Of a stretch of 64,000 bases of DNA, positions 1 through 8,255 are shown in pieces; the stretch's first letter is position 1; each line of letters starts with the position of its first letter. A program made the translations under genes and the position numbers. The notes under the pieces were generated by a model that had not been told where the DNA came from, did no database searches, and worked only from the letters and a program-made list of their open reading frames with translations. The DNA is from Candidatus Fermentibacteraceae bacterium (lineage in GTDB: Bacteria > Fermentibacterota > Fermentibacteria > Fermentibacterales > JCC-6), in assembly GCA_016744855.1 (NCBI GenBank), contig JADGDO010000015.1:1-64000 (forward strand), given 5' to 3'.

Positions 1-259
1 GTGTGAAGCTATGAGAGTCTGGGGATATCATTGTTTCTGGATACACTGTGGTTCCGTCTTGAAGGAATATTTTATATCCAATTCGTTTCTCATCGTTGAA
101 TCCTGTCCACACCATATGGAATCTTCCCTGCGAATCCATATTGATAAACTGAGTCCGTCCTGATGTATTCGCTGAATCCGTAACTAGGATGGGGTTGCTC
201 CATCCCGGTCCGGGTGTAACCCCAAGGCAAGTCAGCAACAGGACAAAGAACTCTATCAA
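1..259 (-). CDS. N-terminal part of a secreted protein, running off the left edge (MIEFFVLLLTCLGVTPGPGWSNPILVTDSANTSGRTQFINMDSQGRFHMVWTGFNDEKRIGYKIF...)
   Basis: Manual translation of the reverse complement is open from TTG (257-259) to the window edge. It has a hydrophobic signal-peptide-like start and a beta-propeller-like sequence. Not listed in the ORF track because it is partial with a TTG start. Confidence 0.6.
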   Translation of the reverse strand, partial: MIEFFVLLLTCLGVTPGPGWSNPILVTDSANTSGRTQFINMDSQGRFHMVWTGFNDEKRIGYKIFLQDGTTVYPETMISPDSHSFT

Positions 260-489
260 TCCAGTACACCGGTCCTTCCGTAGTCATGCTGGAACTGAGG
301 CCATGGAGCATATCCAGTAGCACAAGTACCAAGTTCCCAGCAGTGTAGCTTTCCATCAGAGGTCCCGAAGACTATTTCAATATTGTCATCTCTATCTATA
401 TCCGCAATGGCAAAACCACCTGAGGTAGTAACACCATCAGGTAGGGTTATTGGAAATATAAGAATTTGCTTGATTCCGTAATTATCACT
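256..489 (-). pseudogene. C-terminal remnant of an FG-GAP/VCBS-type secreted protein
   Basis: The encoded fragment FAIADIDRDDNIEIVFGTSDGKLHCWELGTCATGYAPWPQFQHDYGRTGVLD looks like the last blade of an FG-GAP protein. There is no signal peptide, and the apparent start lies inside the tRNA-fMet terminator hairpin. Confidence 0.55.
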
Positions 490-496
490 GTAATAC

Positions 497-529
497 GAAA
501 ATACCGCCTTCATATTAATATGAAAGCGG
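497..529 (-). terminator. Rho-independent terminator of tRNA-fMet
   Basis: 13-bp palindrome CCGCTTTCATATT/AATATGAAGGCGG (one G.T) followed on the - strand by TATTTT. Confidence 0.7.
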
Positions 530-539
530 CATTCAATTT

Positions 540-616
<77 letters not shown>

Positions 617-627
617 ACTGAGAGGCA

Positions 628-656
628 ATTATAGTGTTACCCCTTGAAATTGTCAA
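628..656 (-). promoter_or_regulatory. Sigma70-type promoter of tRNA-fMet
   Basis: Perfect TTGACA-N17-TATAAT on the - strand, directly upstream of the tRNA. Confidence 0.9.
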
Positions 657-668
657 CTGATCTTTTGG

Positions 669-1583
669 CTAAATATCCATACCCAGAGAGATTCTGTGGG
701 TATTGCCAAGATCAGCGTATGGCTTCCATGCATAATCAAGAGAGAAGTTGTTGTATTCTGTGCCCATACCAAAGGCCATTGCGTCCACAAAGCCACCACC
801 AGCGTTGTCTGCTGTGTCTTTAGCTGAAAGGCTCCATCCAGTCCTCAGAACAAGCATTGCCACTGGTTTGTACTCTATACCTGCAGCAACATCAATTTCA
901 CCCTCAAAGGGCATTGTCGCATCTGCTGCAATAAGGAGGTCTCCGTTCAACAGATACTGAGAAACACCTGCTGAGATTTCTGTAGGCATTGGATCATTTT
1001 CATTGTAAAATGCTTTGGTCTGGATACCGGCATTCCTTACAACAAGTGCACCGGTAAGCCCTGCAATAGAAGATGGACTGTACATGGCACCAAGATCAAC
1101 ACTGAATCCATTCGCATTGTAGCTGTCAATCTGTGAGTAGATAAATCTTCCTGTTGCTCCGATGGAAATTGTCTCCGTAAGGGATTTGGCCCATGTACCG
1201 GCAAGAGCCATACTGTTAGAAGAGAATTCCTCTCCTGTACCCATAGGGTCTTCCATTGATGTTCTTTGGAAATTACCGCCAAAGAAGTAATTTGCAGAAA
1301 CTCCTATAACATCATTTTCTCTGGGGTTAACCCAACTGGCAAAACCTGCCTGCATATCCATCATGTAACTGGTGTATGTGGTCGAAAGCTTGCTCTCCTC
1401 TATTCCAGCCGAGGCTGCAGGATTCCAATAGAGAGAAAGAGGGTCCCCGGGAACTGCGGAAAAAGCACCTCCCATTGCAACAGCACGGGCTCCTGCAGGA
1501 ACCTGAAGGAAAGTAAACCCCGTTGTTCCACCGGCAAAAGCCGACAGAAGCGCAAACAATGTCAAGGTACAAGCTAGTTTCAT
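669..1583 (-). CDS. PorV/PorQ family outer-membrane protein
   Basis: Signal peptide plus GTTGFTFLQVPAGARAVAMGGAFSAVPGDPLSLYWNPAA, the typical PorV/PorQ (UPF0164) N-terminus. Confidence 0.8.
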   Translation of the reverse strand: MKLACTLTLFALLSAFAGGTTGFTFLQVPAGARAVAMGGAFSAVPGDPLSLYWNPAASAGIEESKLSTTYTSYMMDMQAGFASWVNPRENDVIGVSANYFFGGNFQRTSMEDPMGTGEEFSSNSMALAGTWAKSLTETISIGATGRFIYSQIDSYNANGFSVDLGAMYSPSSIAGLTGALVVRNAGIQTKAFYNENDPMPTEISAGVSQYLLNGDLLIAADATMPFEGEIDVAAGIEYKPVAMLVLRTGWSLSAKDTADNAGGGFVDAMAFGMGTEYNNFSLDYAWKPYADLGNTHRISLGMDI

Positions 1584-1595
1584 TTTAGTCTCCTG

Positions 1596-2033
1596 TTATG
1601 GCTGATCCGGTTCAACCGGAACTGTATTGTTCAATTCATTCATGACAGGCTTCAACGCCAGAAATATGTATGCACTGTCAGCGGAAGCACCGTGAAGCAT
1701 ATCTAGCGCAGTCACTGTCACTTTATAAGCAACAGTTTCGGCTCCTGTTGCAAATCGAAGAACCGGTAAATCATCGCGTTCCTCATCTATAATATTCAAT
1801 TCCCCCCCCTGGAGTTCCAGTTGGAGATCGAGCAGGTTTGGTCCACCCACTCCACAAAGAACACCCTCAAGATTATTTCCAGGGTAAATAAATACCGTTA
1901 AGGGTTCTCCGACAGGTAAATATAAGCCCCTGCTCCATTGAAAAGTGTATCCGTTAAAACGGTATGCATCAAGGAAAGTATCCACCTCTTCTGAAAGACT
2001 GCAAAGACAGGTTATCAGAAGTAGAATGCCCAT
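1596..2033 (-). CDS. Hypothetical secreted protein
   Basis: 145-aa ORF with hydrophobic N-terminus, tightly packed between neighbours on the same strand. Confidence 0.55.
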   Translation of the reverse strand: MGILLLITCLCSLSEEVDTFLDAYRFNGYTFQWSRGLYLPVGEPLTVFIYPGNNLEGVLCGVGGPNLLDLQLELQGGELNIIDEERDDLPVLRFATGAETVAYKVTVTALDMLHGASADSAYIFLALKPVMNELNNTVPVEPDQP

Positions 2034-2036
2034 GGC

Positions 2037-2807
2037 TCAGTCCTTAAGACCGGAACGGGAATAACTGGCAACAAGGTGCTTCTGTGCAAAGAGGAAAAGA
2101 ATCAGAAGTGGCAGGATGCTAAAGGTTGATGCCGCCATAAGAAGCTGGTAATTACTTGACTGCTCCTGGTTGAAGTAACTCAGTCCTACCTGAAGAACTC
2201 TCAGTTTTTCAGAGTGAGTTACCACAAGAGGCCACATGAAACTATTCCAGGATCCTATAACATTAAAAAGCATAATGGTGGCAATCACAGACTTTGAGAG
2301 AGGAAGGGCAACCCTCCACAGGTACCCGAATCTGCTGCAACCATCGAGGCGTGCGGCTTCATAAAGCGACTTTGGAAGTGTCATGAAGTGCTGCCTAAGG
2401 AGAAAGATACTGAAAACATTTGTAGTCCAAGGAACGATCAGAGCAAGATAGGTATCAACCCAGCCCAGTTTGGCAAGGAGCACATAGCTTGGTGCCAAAT
2501 AGACAGGTTGAGGAACCATCATAGTAGAAAGGAAGAGAAGAAAAAGTTTGTCTCTGCCTGGGTACTCCATTGTTCCGAAAGAATAGGCGGCAAGTGAGCT
2601 CGTGATAAGAACTCCGATTAACGTAAGGCTCGTTACCAGAAGGGTGTTAAGAAAGTATGTACCGAAGGGGACTCTGGTCCAGGCTTCTACATAATTTTGG
2701 AGACCACCCTGCTCAAGGCTTGTGGAAATCATCCACAGAAACGGCATGAGCATGATAACTCCACCGGCAAGAAGCAAAACCTGTTTAAGGATTTTTCCTG
2801 ATTTCAT
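2037..2807 (-). CDS. Carbohydrate ABC transporter permease (MalG/UgpE-like)
   Basis: Multiple TM segments and the EAA motif region YEAARLDGCSRFGYLWRVALPLSK. Confidence 0.9.
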   Translation of the reverse strand: MKSGKILKQVLLLAGGVIMLMPFLWMISTSLEQGGLQNYVEAWTRVPFGTYFLNTLLVTSLTLIGVLITSSLAAYSFGTMEYPGRDKLFLLFLSTMMVPQPVYLAPSYVLLAKLGWVDTYLALIVPWTTNVFSIFLLRQHFMTLPKSLYEAARLDGCSRFGYLWRVALPLSKSVIATIMLFNVIGSWNSFMWPLVVTHSEKLRVLQVGLSYFNQEQSSNYQLLMAASTFSILPLLILFLFAQKHLVASYSRSGLKD

Positions 2808-3748
2808 GAGTAGTGTACCCTCCTCTCTCCAACTCGTCTTTGGATAATGGTTAGAGCAAGAAGCACAACAAAGAGGAATACACTGATAGCACTTGCGTAG
2901 CCGATATCAAATCGATCAAATGCCTTCTGAAAAAGATAGAAAACAATTACATTCGTTGTTCCAAGAGGGCCTCCACCCGGTGGAGGGGTCATTACATAAA
3001 CAAGAGCAAAAGTCTGGAACGAAGCAATTGTGCTCATTATCAAAACATAGAATGTAGTGGGAGACAAAAGCGGCCATGTTACATGGCGGAATGTTCCCCA
3101 TTTCCCAGCACCATCAAGCTTGGCAGCCTCATAGTAGGTGTTGGGTATATTTTCAAGCCCGGCAAGAAAGAGAACAGTATTGTACCCAATGCTTTTCCAG
3201 ACACTAACTATCATGAGAGAAACAAGAGCAAGGCTTGGCCCTGCAAAAATCCCGGTTGGATGTATCCCCAGCGGAGAAAGCATCATCTCAAAAATACCCC
3301 TAGGTTCTCTGAGCCACATGAGAGGATCTCCACCAAGAGCTGTAATAACGCCATTGATCGGACCTGCTTCTGGTTTAAATAGCCATGTCCATACAACCGA
3401 TACAGCAACAGCAGAAGTAACAACGGGCAAGAAGTAGATGGTTCTGTAGATTGCTTTACCTCTGAGCTCTCCTCGGAGAAGCATAGCGAGACCGAGGGGA
3501 ATTGCTATTCCTGCGGGTACAACTCCAAGAACAAAAAACACTGTGTTTGAGACACTGTTCCAGAATCTTGCATCTGTAAACATTCTTTCATAATTGGCAA
3601 AGCCCACGAAACCGTGGAAACCCCCAATATCATAATCAGCGAATGATGCTGTAAAACTTGCAAGAATCGGAATTGTTCTAAAACAAATCACGATAATAAG
3701 TGCAGGTAGTATATAGAGATAGGGAGTTACCTTGCGACCTGTTCTCAT
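2804..3748 (-). CDS. Carbohydrate ABC transporter permease (MalF/UgpA-like)
   Basis: TM protein with EAA motif YYEAAKLDGAGKWGTFRHVTWPLLSPT; overlaps the MalG-like gene. Confidence 0.9.
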   Translation of the reverse strand: MRTGRKVTPYLYILPALIIVICFRTIPILASFTASFADYDIGGFHGFVGFANYERMFTDARFWNSVSNTVFFVLGVVPAGIAIPLGLAMLLRGELRGKAIYRTIYFLPVVTSAVAVSVVWTWLFKPEAGPINGVITALGGDPLMWLREPRGIFEMMLSPLGIHPTGIFAGPSLALVSLMIVSVWKSIGYNTVLFLAGLENIPNTYYEAAKLDGAGKWGTFRHVTWPLLSPTTFYVLIMSTIASFQTFALVYVMTPPPGGGPLGTTNVIVFYLFQKAFDRFDIGYASAISVFLFVVLLALTIIQRRVGERRVHYS

Positions 3749-3757
3749 TTTTTTCTC

Positions 3758-4891
3758 TCAGTAAGTGAGGGTATTTTTAAAATTGATAGACTCTCCATCA
3801 GTGTACAGGAAAATATTGCCTTGGCGGTCTGTCCGCAAGATTCCCGCTCCTGTGCTTTCCCAAGCTTCGACAACATCCCTGTGCGGATGGCCAAAAGGGT
3901 TGTCTCTACCACAACAGAATATAGCAAATTGAGGCGACGTTTTTCTAAACCAGGGGGGAAACAATGAACTTCTACTTCCATGGTGTGGTACTTTCATTAC
4001 AGTAACCGGGGTTTGCGAAGATGTCATTCTCATAATTGTTTCGATCTCTATGTCTCCTGTAAGAAGCAAGACAAATTTTCCACACCTAATCTGATAGACT
4101 GCAGAGGCCTCGTTCGGGCTGCCGGCTCCACGCTCAAGCCATACAACCTCGATGGTTACTTCGTCAGATAAATCCCAGCTGTCCCCGCCTGACAATACTG
4201 AATATCCGCAATCTGTATCGTAGGCATACTGCAACAGCTCTTCATAGACTGAAGATGAGAAATCAATGCCTGGATCAATAAGCATCTCGCAATGAAATAC
4301 CTCTAAAGCATCCATGCAGCCGCCAATATGATCTGCGTGAGGGTGTGTAAAAGCGACAACTGATAGTGAGTCAATTCCGCATTCCCGCAATCGCTGAACT
4401 ACCGGAGCCCGGATTGCTCCTTCCCCGGGAGGGCCACTATCAATCAGCCATCGGGTATTTTCAGCCTGAAGAAAAATAGCATCCCCGTTTCCAATGTCGA
4501 GAAATATCACCGTCAAAAGAGTATCTGACGGAGACCCTTCGCGGAGGTAATGTGACACCTCTGCCTGGGCATCCTCCGTTGTCACTTCTATGTACGGCAT
4601 CAGCCTTTCAAGTGTAGAAGAACCTATTCCTGATACATAAATCAACTCATCCACAGAAGCGAAAGGCGAGATGCTTTCTCTATACTCCACTATTGCACTT
4701 GCAGTTACTGAGCCAATTCCCTCTAATCGGGAAAGCTCTGCTTCTGAAGCAAGATTCAGATCGAGGGGAGCAGGGTCGAGAAGCGTTGATATAGCCCAAA
4801 CGATCATTAATAGCATAATGGGACTTGACACCACCCCAAGAGTTAGAGAAAGTATGTATTCAATATAATCCAAAAAGAGGGGGAACTCCAT
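3758..4891 (-). CDS. TM + helix-hairpin-helix (ComEA-type) + ComEC/Rec2-type metallo-beta-lactamase fusion
   Basis: LDLNLASEAELSRLEGIGSVTASAIVEYRE (HhH), then FTHPHADHIGG and VPHHGSRSS (MBL motifs). Confidence 0.85.
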   Translation of the reverse strand: MEFPLFLDYIEYILSLTLGVVSSPIMLLMIVWAISTLLDPAPLDLNLASEAELSRLEGIGSVTASAIVEYRESISPFASVDELIYVSGIGSSTLERLMPYIEVTTEDAQAEVSHYLREGSPSDTLLTVIFLDIGNGDAIFLQAENTRWLIDSGPPGEGAIRAPVVQRLRECGIDSLSVVAFTHPHADHIGGCMDALEVFHCEMLIDPGIDFSSSVYEELLQYAYDTDCGYSVLSGGDSWDLSDEVTIEVVWLERGAGSPNEASAVYQIRCGKFVLLLTGDIEIETIMRMTSSQTPVTVMKVPHHGSRSSLFPPWFRKTSPQFAIFCCGRDNPFGHPHRDVVEAWESTGAGILRTDRQGNIFLYTDGESINFKNTLTY

Positions 4892-4892
4892 T

Positions 4893-5345
4893 TTGAATAA
4901 AACATTTTTATCAATTTTAGTCTCATTACTGATTACTGCAACTGTTGCTTCTGCAGGAAACCTGCGCCTTGAAGACAGCAGTTATGAAACAATAGCTTAC
5001 GTTCGGGAAGATGGAAGAATTGAAGATGCATCTTTTATCCCGTTGGGTCGTATGGTGACTGAAGAAGACACAGAGAGAATTAGAATAGAAGACGATAGCT
5101 TCAACACTCTAGGCTACATAGATGGAGATGAATTTCTTGACAGTTTCGAAGATCGCATTTTCGAACTGACTTCAGACGGCAGATTGAAAAATCATCGATT
5201 CCGCGATGTTGCAATCATTAGAAATGATGGAACTGTAGAAGCTCTTAATTTCAGTGTAATTCTATACACAGACGGAGCACACGAAGATCTCGCAGTTCGA
5301 ATTGCTGTTTACCTAATTTACTACAGTACACTACTCGAGCAATAA
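4893..5345 (+). CDS. Secreted repeat protein, resembling beta-flower type proteins
   Basis: Signal peptide plus short internal repeats (RLEDSSYETIAYVREDGRIEDASF / RIEDDSFNTLGYIDGDEF / DGRLKNHRFRDVAIIRNDGTVEALNF). Confidence 0.6.
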   Translation: MNKTFLSILVSLLITATVASAGNLRLEDSSYETIAYVREDGRIEDASFIPLGRMVTEEDTERIRIEDDSFNTLGYIDGDEFLDSFEDRIFELTSDGRLKNHRFRDVAIIRNDGTVEALNFSVILYTDGAHEDLAVRIAVYLIYYSTLLEQ

Positions 5346-5360
5346 GCTTCCCCTTACTGC

Positions 5361-5393
5361 TTGACGATAGTTCTGTTTACCTTTATAGTAAAC
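5361..5393 (+). promoter_or_regulatory. lexA promoter overlapped by a candidate SOS/LexA box
   Basis: TTGACG (5361-5366)-N17-TATAGT (5384-5389). The perfect inverted repeat GTTTAC-N7-GTAAAC (5375-5393) covers the -10 element. Confidence 0.7.
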
Positions 5394-5421
5394 ATACGTT
5401 CCCATAGAGAGGAGTGTTTAC

Positions 5422-6057
5422 ATGCACGGGGATCTTACAGCAAGGCAGAAAGAGTTTCTTGATTTTGTCACATCATTTATGGAAGAAAAAGGTTATCCTC
5501 CCTCAATCAGAGAAATTCAGCATGCATTCAAGTTGAAAAGCACAAAAGGCGTCAAGGGTCATATCGATCGCCTAGTTGAAAGAGGCTACCTGAACCGGAA
5601 AGACGGCTCTGCAAGGGCATTGTCCCTTCCATCACATAAGATTGAACCAGAAAAGCCTGCCATTCTTATCGGTTGGGCACCTATTGTAGGTAGAGTAGCT
5701 GCTGGTCTGCCTATCCTGGCGGAGGAAAACGAAGACGGAAGAATGCCTATACCTGAAAGGTTTCATGGCATTGAAGGGATGTTCTGGCTTGAGGTGCACG
5801 GAGACAGCATGATCAATGAAGGAATTCTCGACGGCGACTATGTTCTTGTCCGGCCGGTTCCTTTTGTAGAAGAAGGAACAATCGCAGTAGTTCTTGTGGA
5901 CAATGAAGCAACGGTTAAACGTTTCTATCACCGGGGAGATACAATCAGGCTTGTCCCGGCAAATGATCTTTACAAAGTAATGGAATTTCACGGCCCAGCC
6001 TGTGCAAGCATCAGGGTTGCCGGCAAGGTTGCAGCTGTTTTCAGGTTTACCGGATAA
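5422..6057 (+). CDS. lexA: LexA repressor
   Basis: N-terminal LexA wHTH (LTARQKEFLDFV...GYPPSIREI), cleavage site AAGLPI, catalytic Ser in GDSMI and Lys in ATVKRF. Confidence 0.95.
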   Translation: MHGDLTARQKEFLDFVTSFMEEKGYPPSIREIQHAFKLKSTKGVKGHIDRLVERGYLNRKDGSARALSLPSHKIEPEKPAILIGWAPIVGRVAAGLPILAEENEDGRMPIPERFHGIEGMFWLEVHGDSMINEGILDGDYVLVRPVPFVEEGTIAVVLVDNEATVKRFYHRGDTIRLVPANDLYKVMEFHGPACASIRVAGKVAAVFRFTG

Positions 6058-6679
6058 GCATTTCCTTTATCAGGGGAACAATCTCTTCCACCCGATCAAC
6101 GGCGATTGCCCCCTGATGTTCTTCAGCTGAGCCATATCCATACGAACAAGCTAATACAGGCAGTTGATTTTCTAATCCTGCTTGAATATCATGATACCGG
6201 TCCCCAACCATTACGGTAAAGTCAAATCCTTTAATCATTTCAGTCAGTCTTCCTGTTTTAGATGCTTCATCCGTTCTACCTGTAAAACTGCTGAAAAAGT
6301 CCCTTATGCCCAGGGTCTCTGTCACGAGTACAATATACTCTCTGTGGGCGTTTGAGAGCACAGCAAGATCGAATCCAAGGGTAACAAGTTCTTCAAGCAT
6401 GGAAACGACACCGGGGTAGAGCTTGCCGCTTACCGGCAAGGTTTTAGCCTGATGAAACTGCACTCTCTCTGTGAATTTTTTGTAGCTTTTAGAATCGGTT
6501 GAACCGGTAAGGACTTCACAGAACATTTCAAGCGGTTCTCCGTAAAGTGAATTTATCAGATTGTAGGAAGGTTCTTCCCCACCTGTAATATCGGCAACAG
6601 CCATTGCAATTGCAGGTGCAAGTGCATGCTCGGTATGATGCAATGTACCATCAAGATCAAATACAGCCAGTTTTTTCAT
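6047..6679 (-). CDS. HAD hydrolase, phosphoglycolate phosphatase-like
   Basis: VFDLDGTLHHTE, LSNAH, MVGDRYHDIQAG motifs. Confidence 0.9.
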   Translation of the reverse strand: MKKLAVFDLDGTLHHTEHALAPAIAMAVADITGGEEPSYNLINSLYGEPLEMFCEVLTGSTDSKSYKKFTERVQFHQAKTLPVSGKLYPGVVSMLEELVTLGFDLAVLSNAHREYIVLVTETLGIRDFFSSFTGRTDEASKTGRLTEMIKGFDFTVMVGDRYHDIQAGLENQLPVLACSYGYGSAEEHQGAIAVDRVEEIVPLIKEMLIR

Positions 6680-6720
6680 TGTGCCCCCTTAAAAGATAAG
6701 AGTGGAATATATTACCCACT

Positions 6721-7551
6721 ATGAAAAAAACTTCACTTTTTGCGACCGATCTTGATGGCACCCTGCTCAGAAATGACGGTACGGTGAGCTCAAGAGACAT
6801 CAAAGCCCTTCAAGCCCTTAGAGAAAACGGTACTGCGGTTGTACTTGCAACTGGGCGAAGTCCCTTCTCTCTTAAAAAATGCCTTGATGGTCGGATTCTG
6901 CCCGTTGACTGGTTTGTTCTATCTTCGGGAGCTGGTGTTTTGAATTCCAGTGGAGATGTGATGCTTGCCAGTTCTCTCAGTGCAAGTGAGACACTGGATA
7001 TTCACAGTACTTTTTATGATCTGGGGGTAATGGATACATCAATCCAGGGTGTTTTTCCGGATGCTCATATTACTCATTGGATGGAGGGGGACCATTGCCT
7101 GGATTTCAAAAAGAGGCTGGCCTATTATCGTTCTTCTTCCGTAATTGTGACTTCCCCGCAAATCCCTTCGACAGAAGTAATAGGCTTTGTACATCCCGAC
7201 AAAGCTGAAACTATTCTGGAGGAACTCCATAAAAAAATAGGAGACCGTTTCTCCATCGTCAGAGCAACAAGCCCGATAGATCACAATACAGTCTGGATAG
7301 AGGTTTTCGCCAAGGGAGTAAATAAGGCTTCAGCCTGTAACTCCATAAGAGAAACTCTCGAAATTCCCCTGGCGGCTACAGCGGCCGTGGGAAATGATTG
7401 GAACGATATTCAAATGCTTTCCTGGGCTGATCGAGCTTTTGTTACGCAAAATGCTCCTTCAGCACTTCTCCACAGGTTCGAAAATGTTCCTTCTAATCAG
7501 AATCATGCCGTTGCTTGTGCAGCTGAGCTCTGGAGAGGAGATTTGTCTTGA
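6721..7551 (+). CDS. Cof-type HAD-IIB hydrolase
   Basis: ATDLDGTLLRNDGTVS, ATGRSP, AVGNDWNDIQML motifs. Confidence 0.92.
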   Translation: MKKTSLFATDLDGTLLRNDGTVSSRDIKALQALRENGTAVVLATGRSPFSLKKCLDGRILPVDWFVLSSGAGVLNSSGDVMLASSLSASETLDIHSTFYDLGVMDTSIQGVFPDAHITHWMEGDHCLDFKKRLAYYRSSSVIVTSPQIPSTEVIGFVHPDKAETILEELHKKIGDRFSIVRATSPIDHNTVWIEVFAKGVNKASACNSIRETLEIPLAATAAVGNDWNDIQMLSWADRAFVTQNAPSALLHRFENVPSNQNHAVACAAELWRGDLS

Positions 7552-8255
7552 GAGTATTCAGTCTGGCAGATCTTCATCTTGGTTTCGCCGTAGATAAGCC
7601 CATGAACATCTTCGGGAGTAACTGGCAAAATCACCCGGACAGAATCGAAAAGAACTGGAAAGCTACTGTTACAGAATCAGACATTGTACTGATTCCGGGG
7701 GATATTTCCTGGGGTATGAACTTCAATCAGGCAGAACCGGATCTGGCATTTCTGGATTCTCTTCCAGGCAGGAAATACATCAGTAGAGGAAATCATGACT
7801 ACTGGTGGAGTTCTTTGAGAAAGGTAAGCAACTTTGTAGGCTCCTCAATCAACGTTCTACAGAGAAACGCAGTCGACTGCGGCCCTTTTGTCCTCGCTGC
7901 AAGCAAAGGTTGGAATACCCCATTGTGGGAAGGCTACAAAGCATCTGAAGATGCAAAGCTTTACAATAGAGAACTTGCAAGAATGGAAATTGCACTTAAG
8001 CAGGCGGCAGCTCTCAAAAAACCGGAACAAAAGCTCGTATACATGATGCATTTCCCTCCCGTTATTAATGGAGAACCTTCTCAGTTTGCAGACTGTCTTG
8101 CCGATTCTGGTGTTTCCCTGTGTATCTACGGTCATCTTCATGGAAGCTGGTGTGAGCAGGTAAACATGGAATACAGAGGGGTTGAATTCCTCTTGACTTC
8201 AGCAGATTTTTTAAATTTTAAGCCTTTGGATATTACCTCGGAGGTCATAAGCTAA
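7548..8255 (+). CDS. Calcineurin-like metallophosphoesterase
   Basis: SLADLHLG, PGDISW, GNHDYWW, YGHLHG motifs. Confidence 0.92.
   Translation: MRVFSLADLHLGFAVDKPMNIFGSNWQNHPDRIEKNWKATVTESDIVLIPGDISWGMNFNQAEPDLAFLDSLPGRKYISRGNHDYWWSSLRKVSNFVGSSINVLQRNAVDCGPFVLAASKGWNTPLWEGYKASEDAKLYNRELARMEIALKQAAALKKPEQKLVYMMHFPPVINGEPSQFADCLADSGVSLCIYGHLHGSWCEQVNMEYRGVEFLLTSADFLNFKPLDITSEVIS

Noticed and set aside
2037-3748. Two sugar ABC permeases considered as an incomplete novel transporter
   Set aside because: Ordinary MalF/MalG pair; the binding protein and ATPase are commonly encoded elsewhere.
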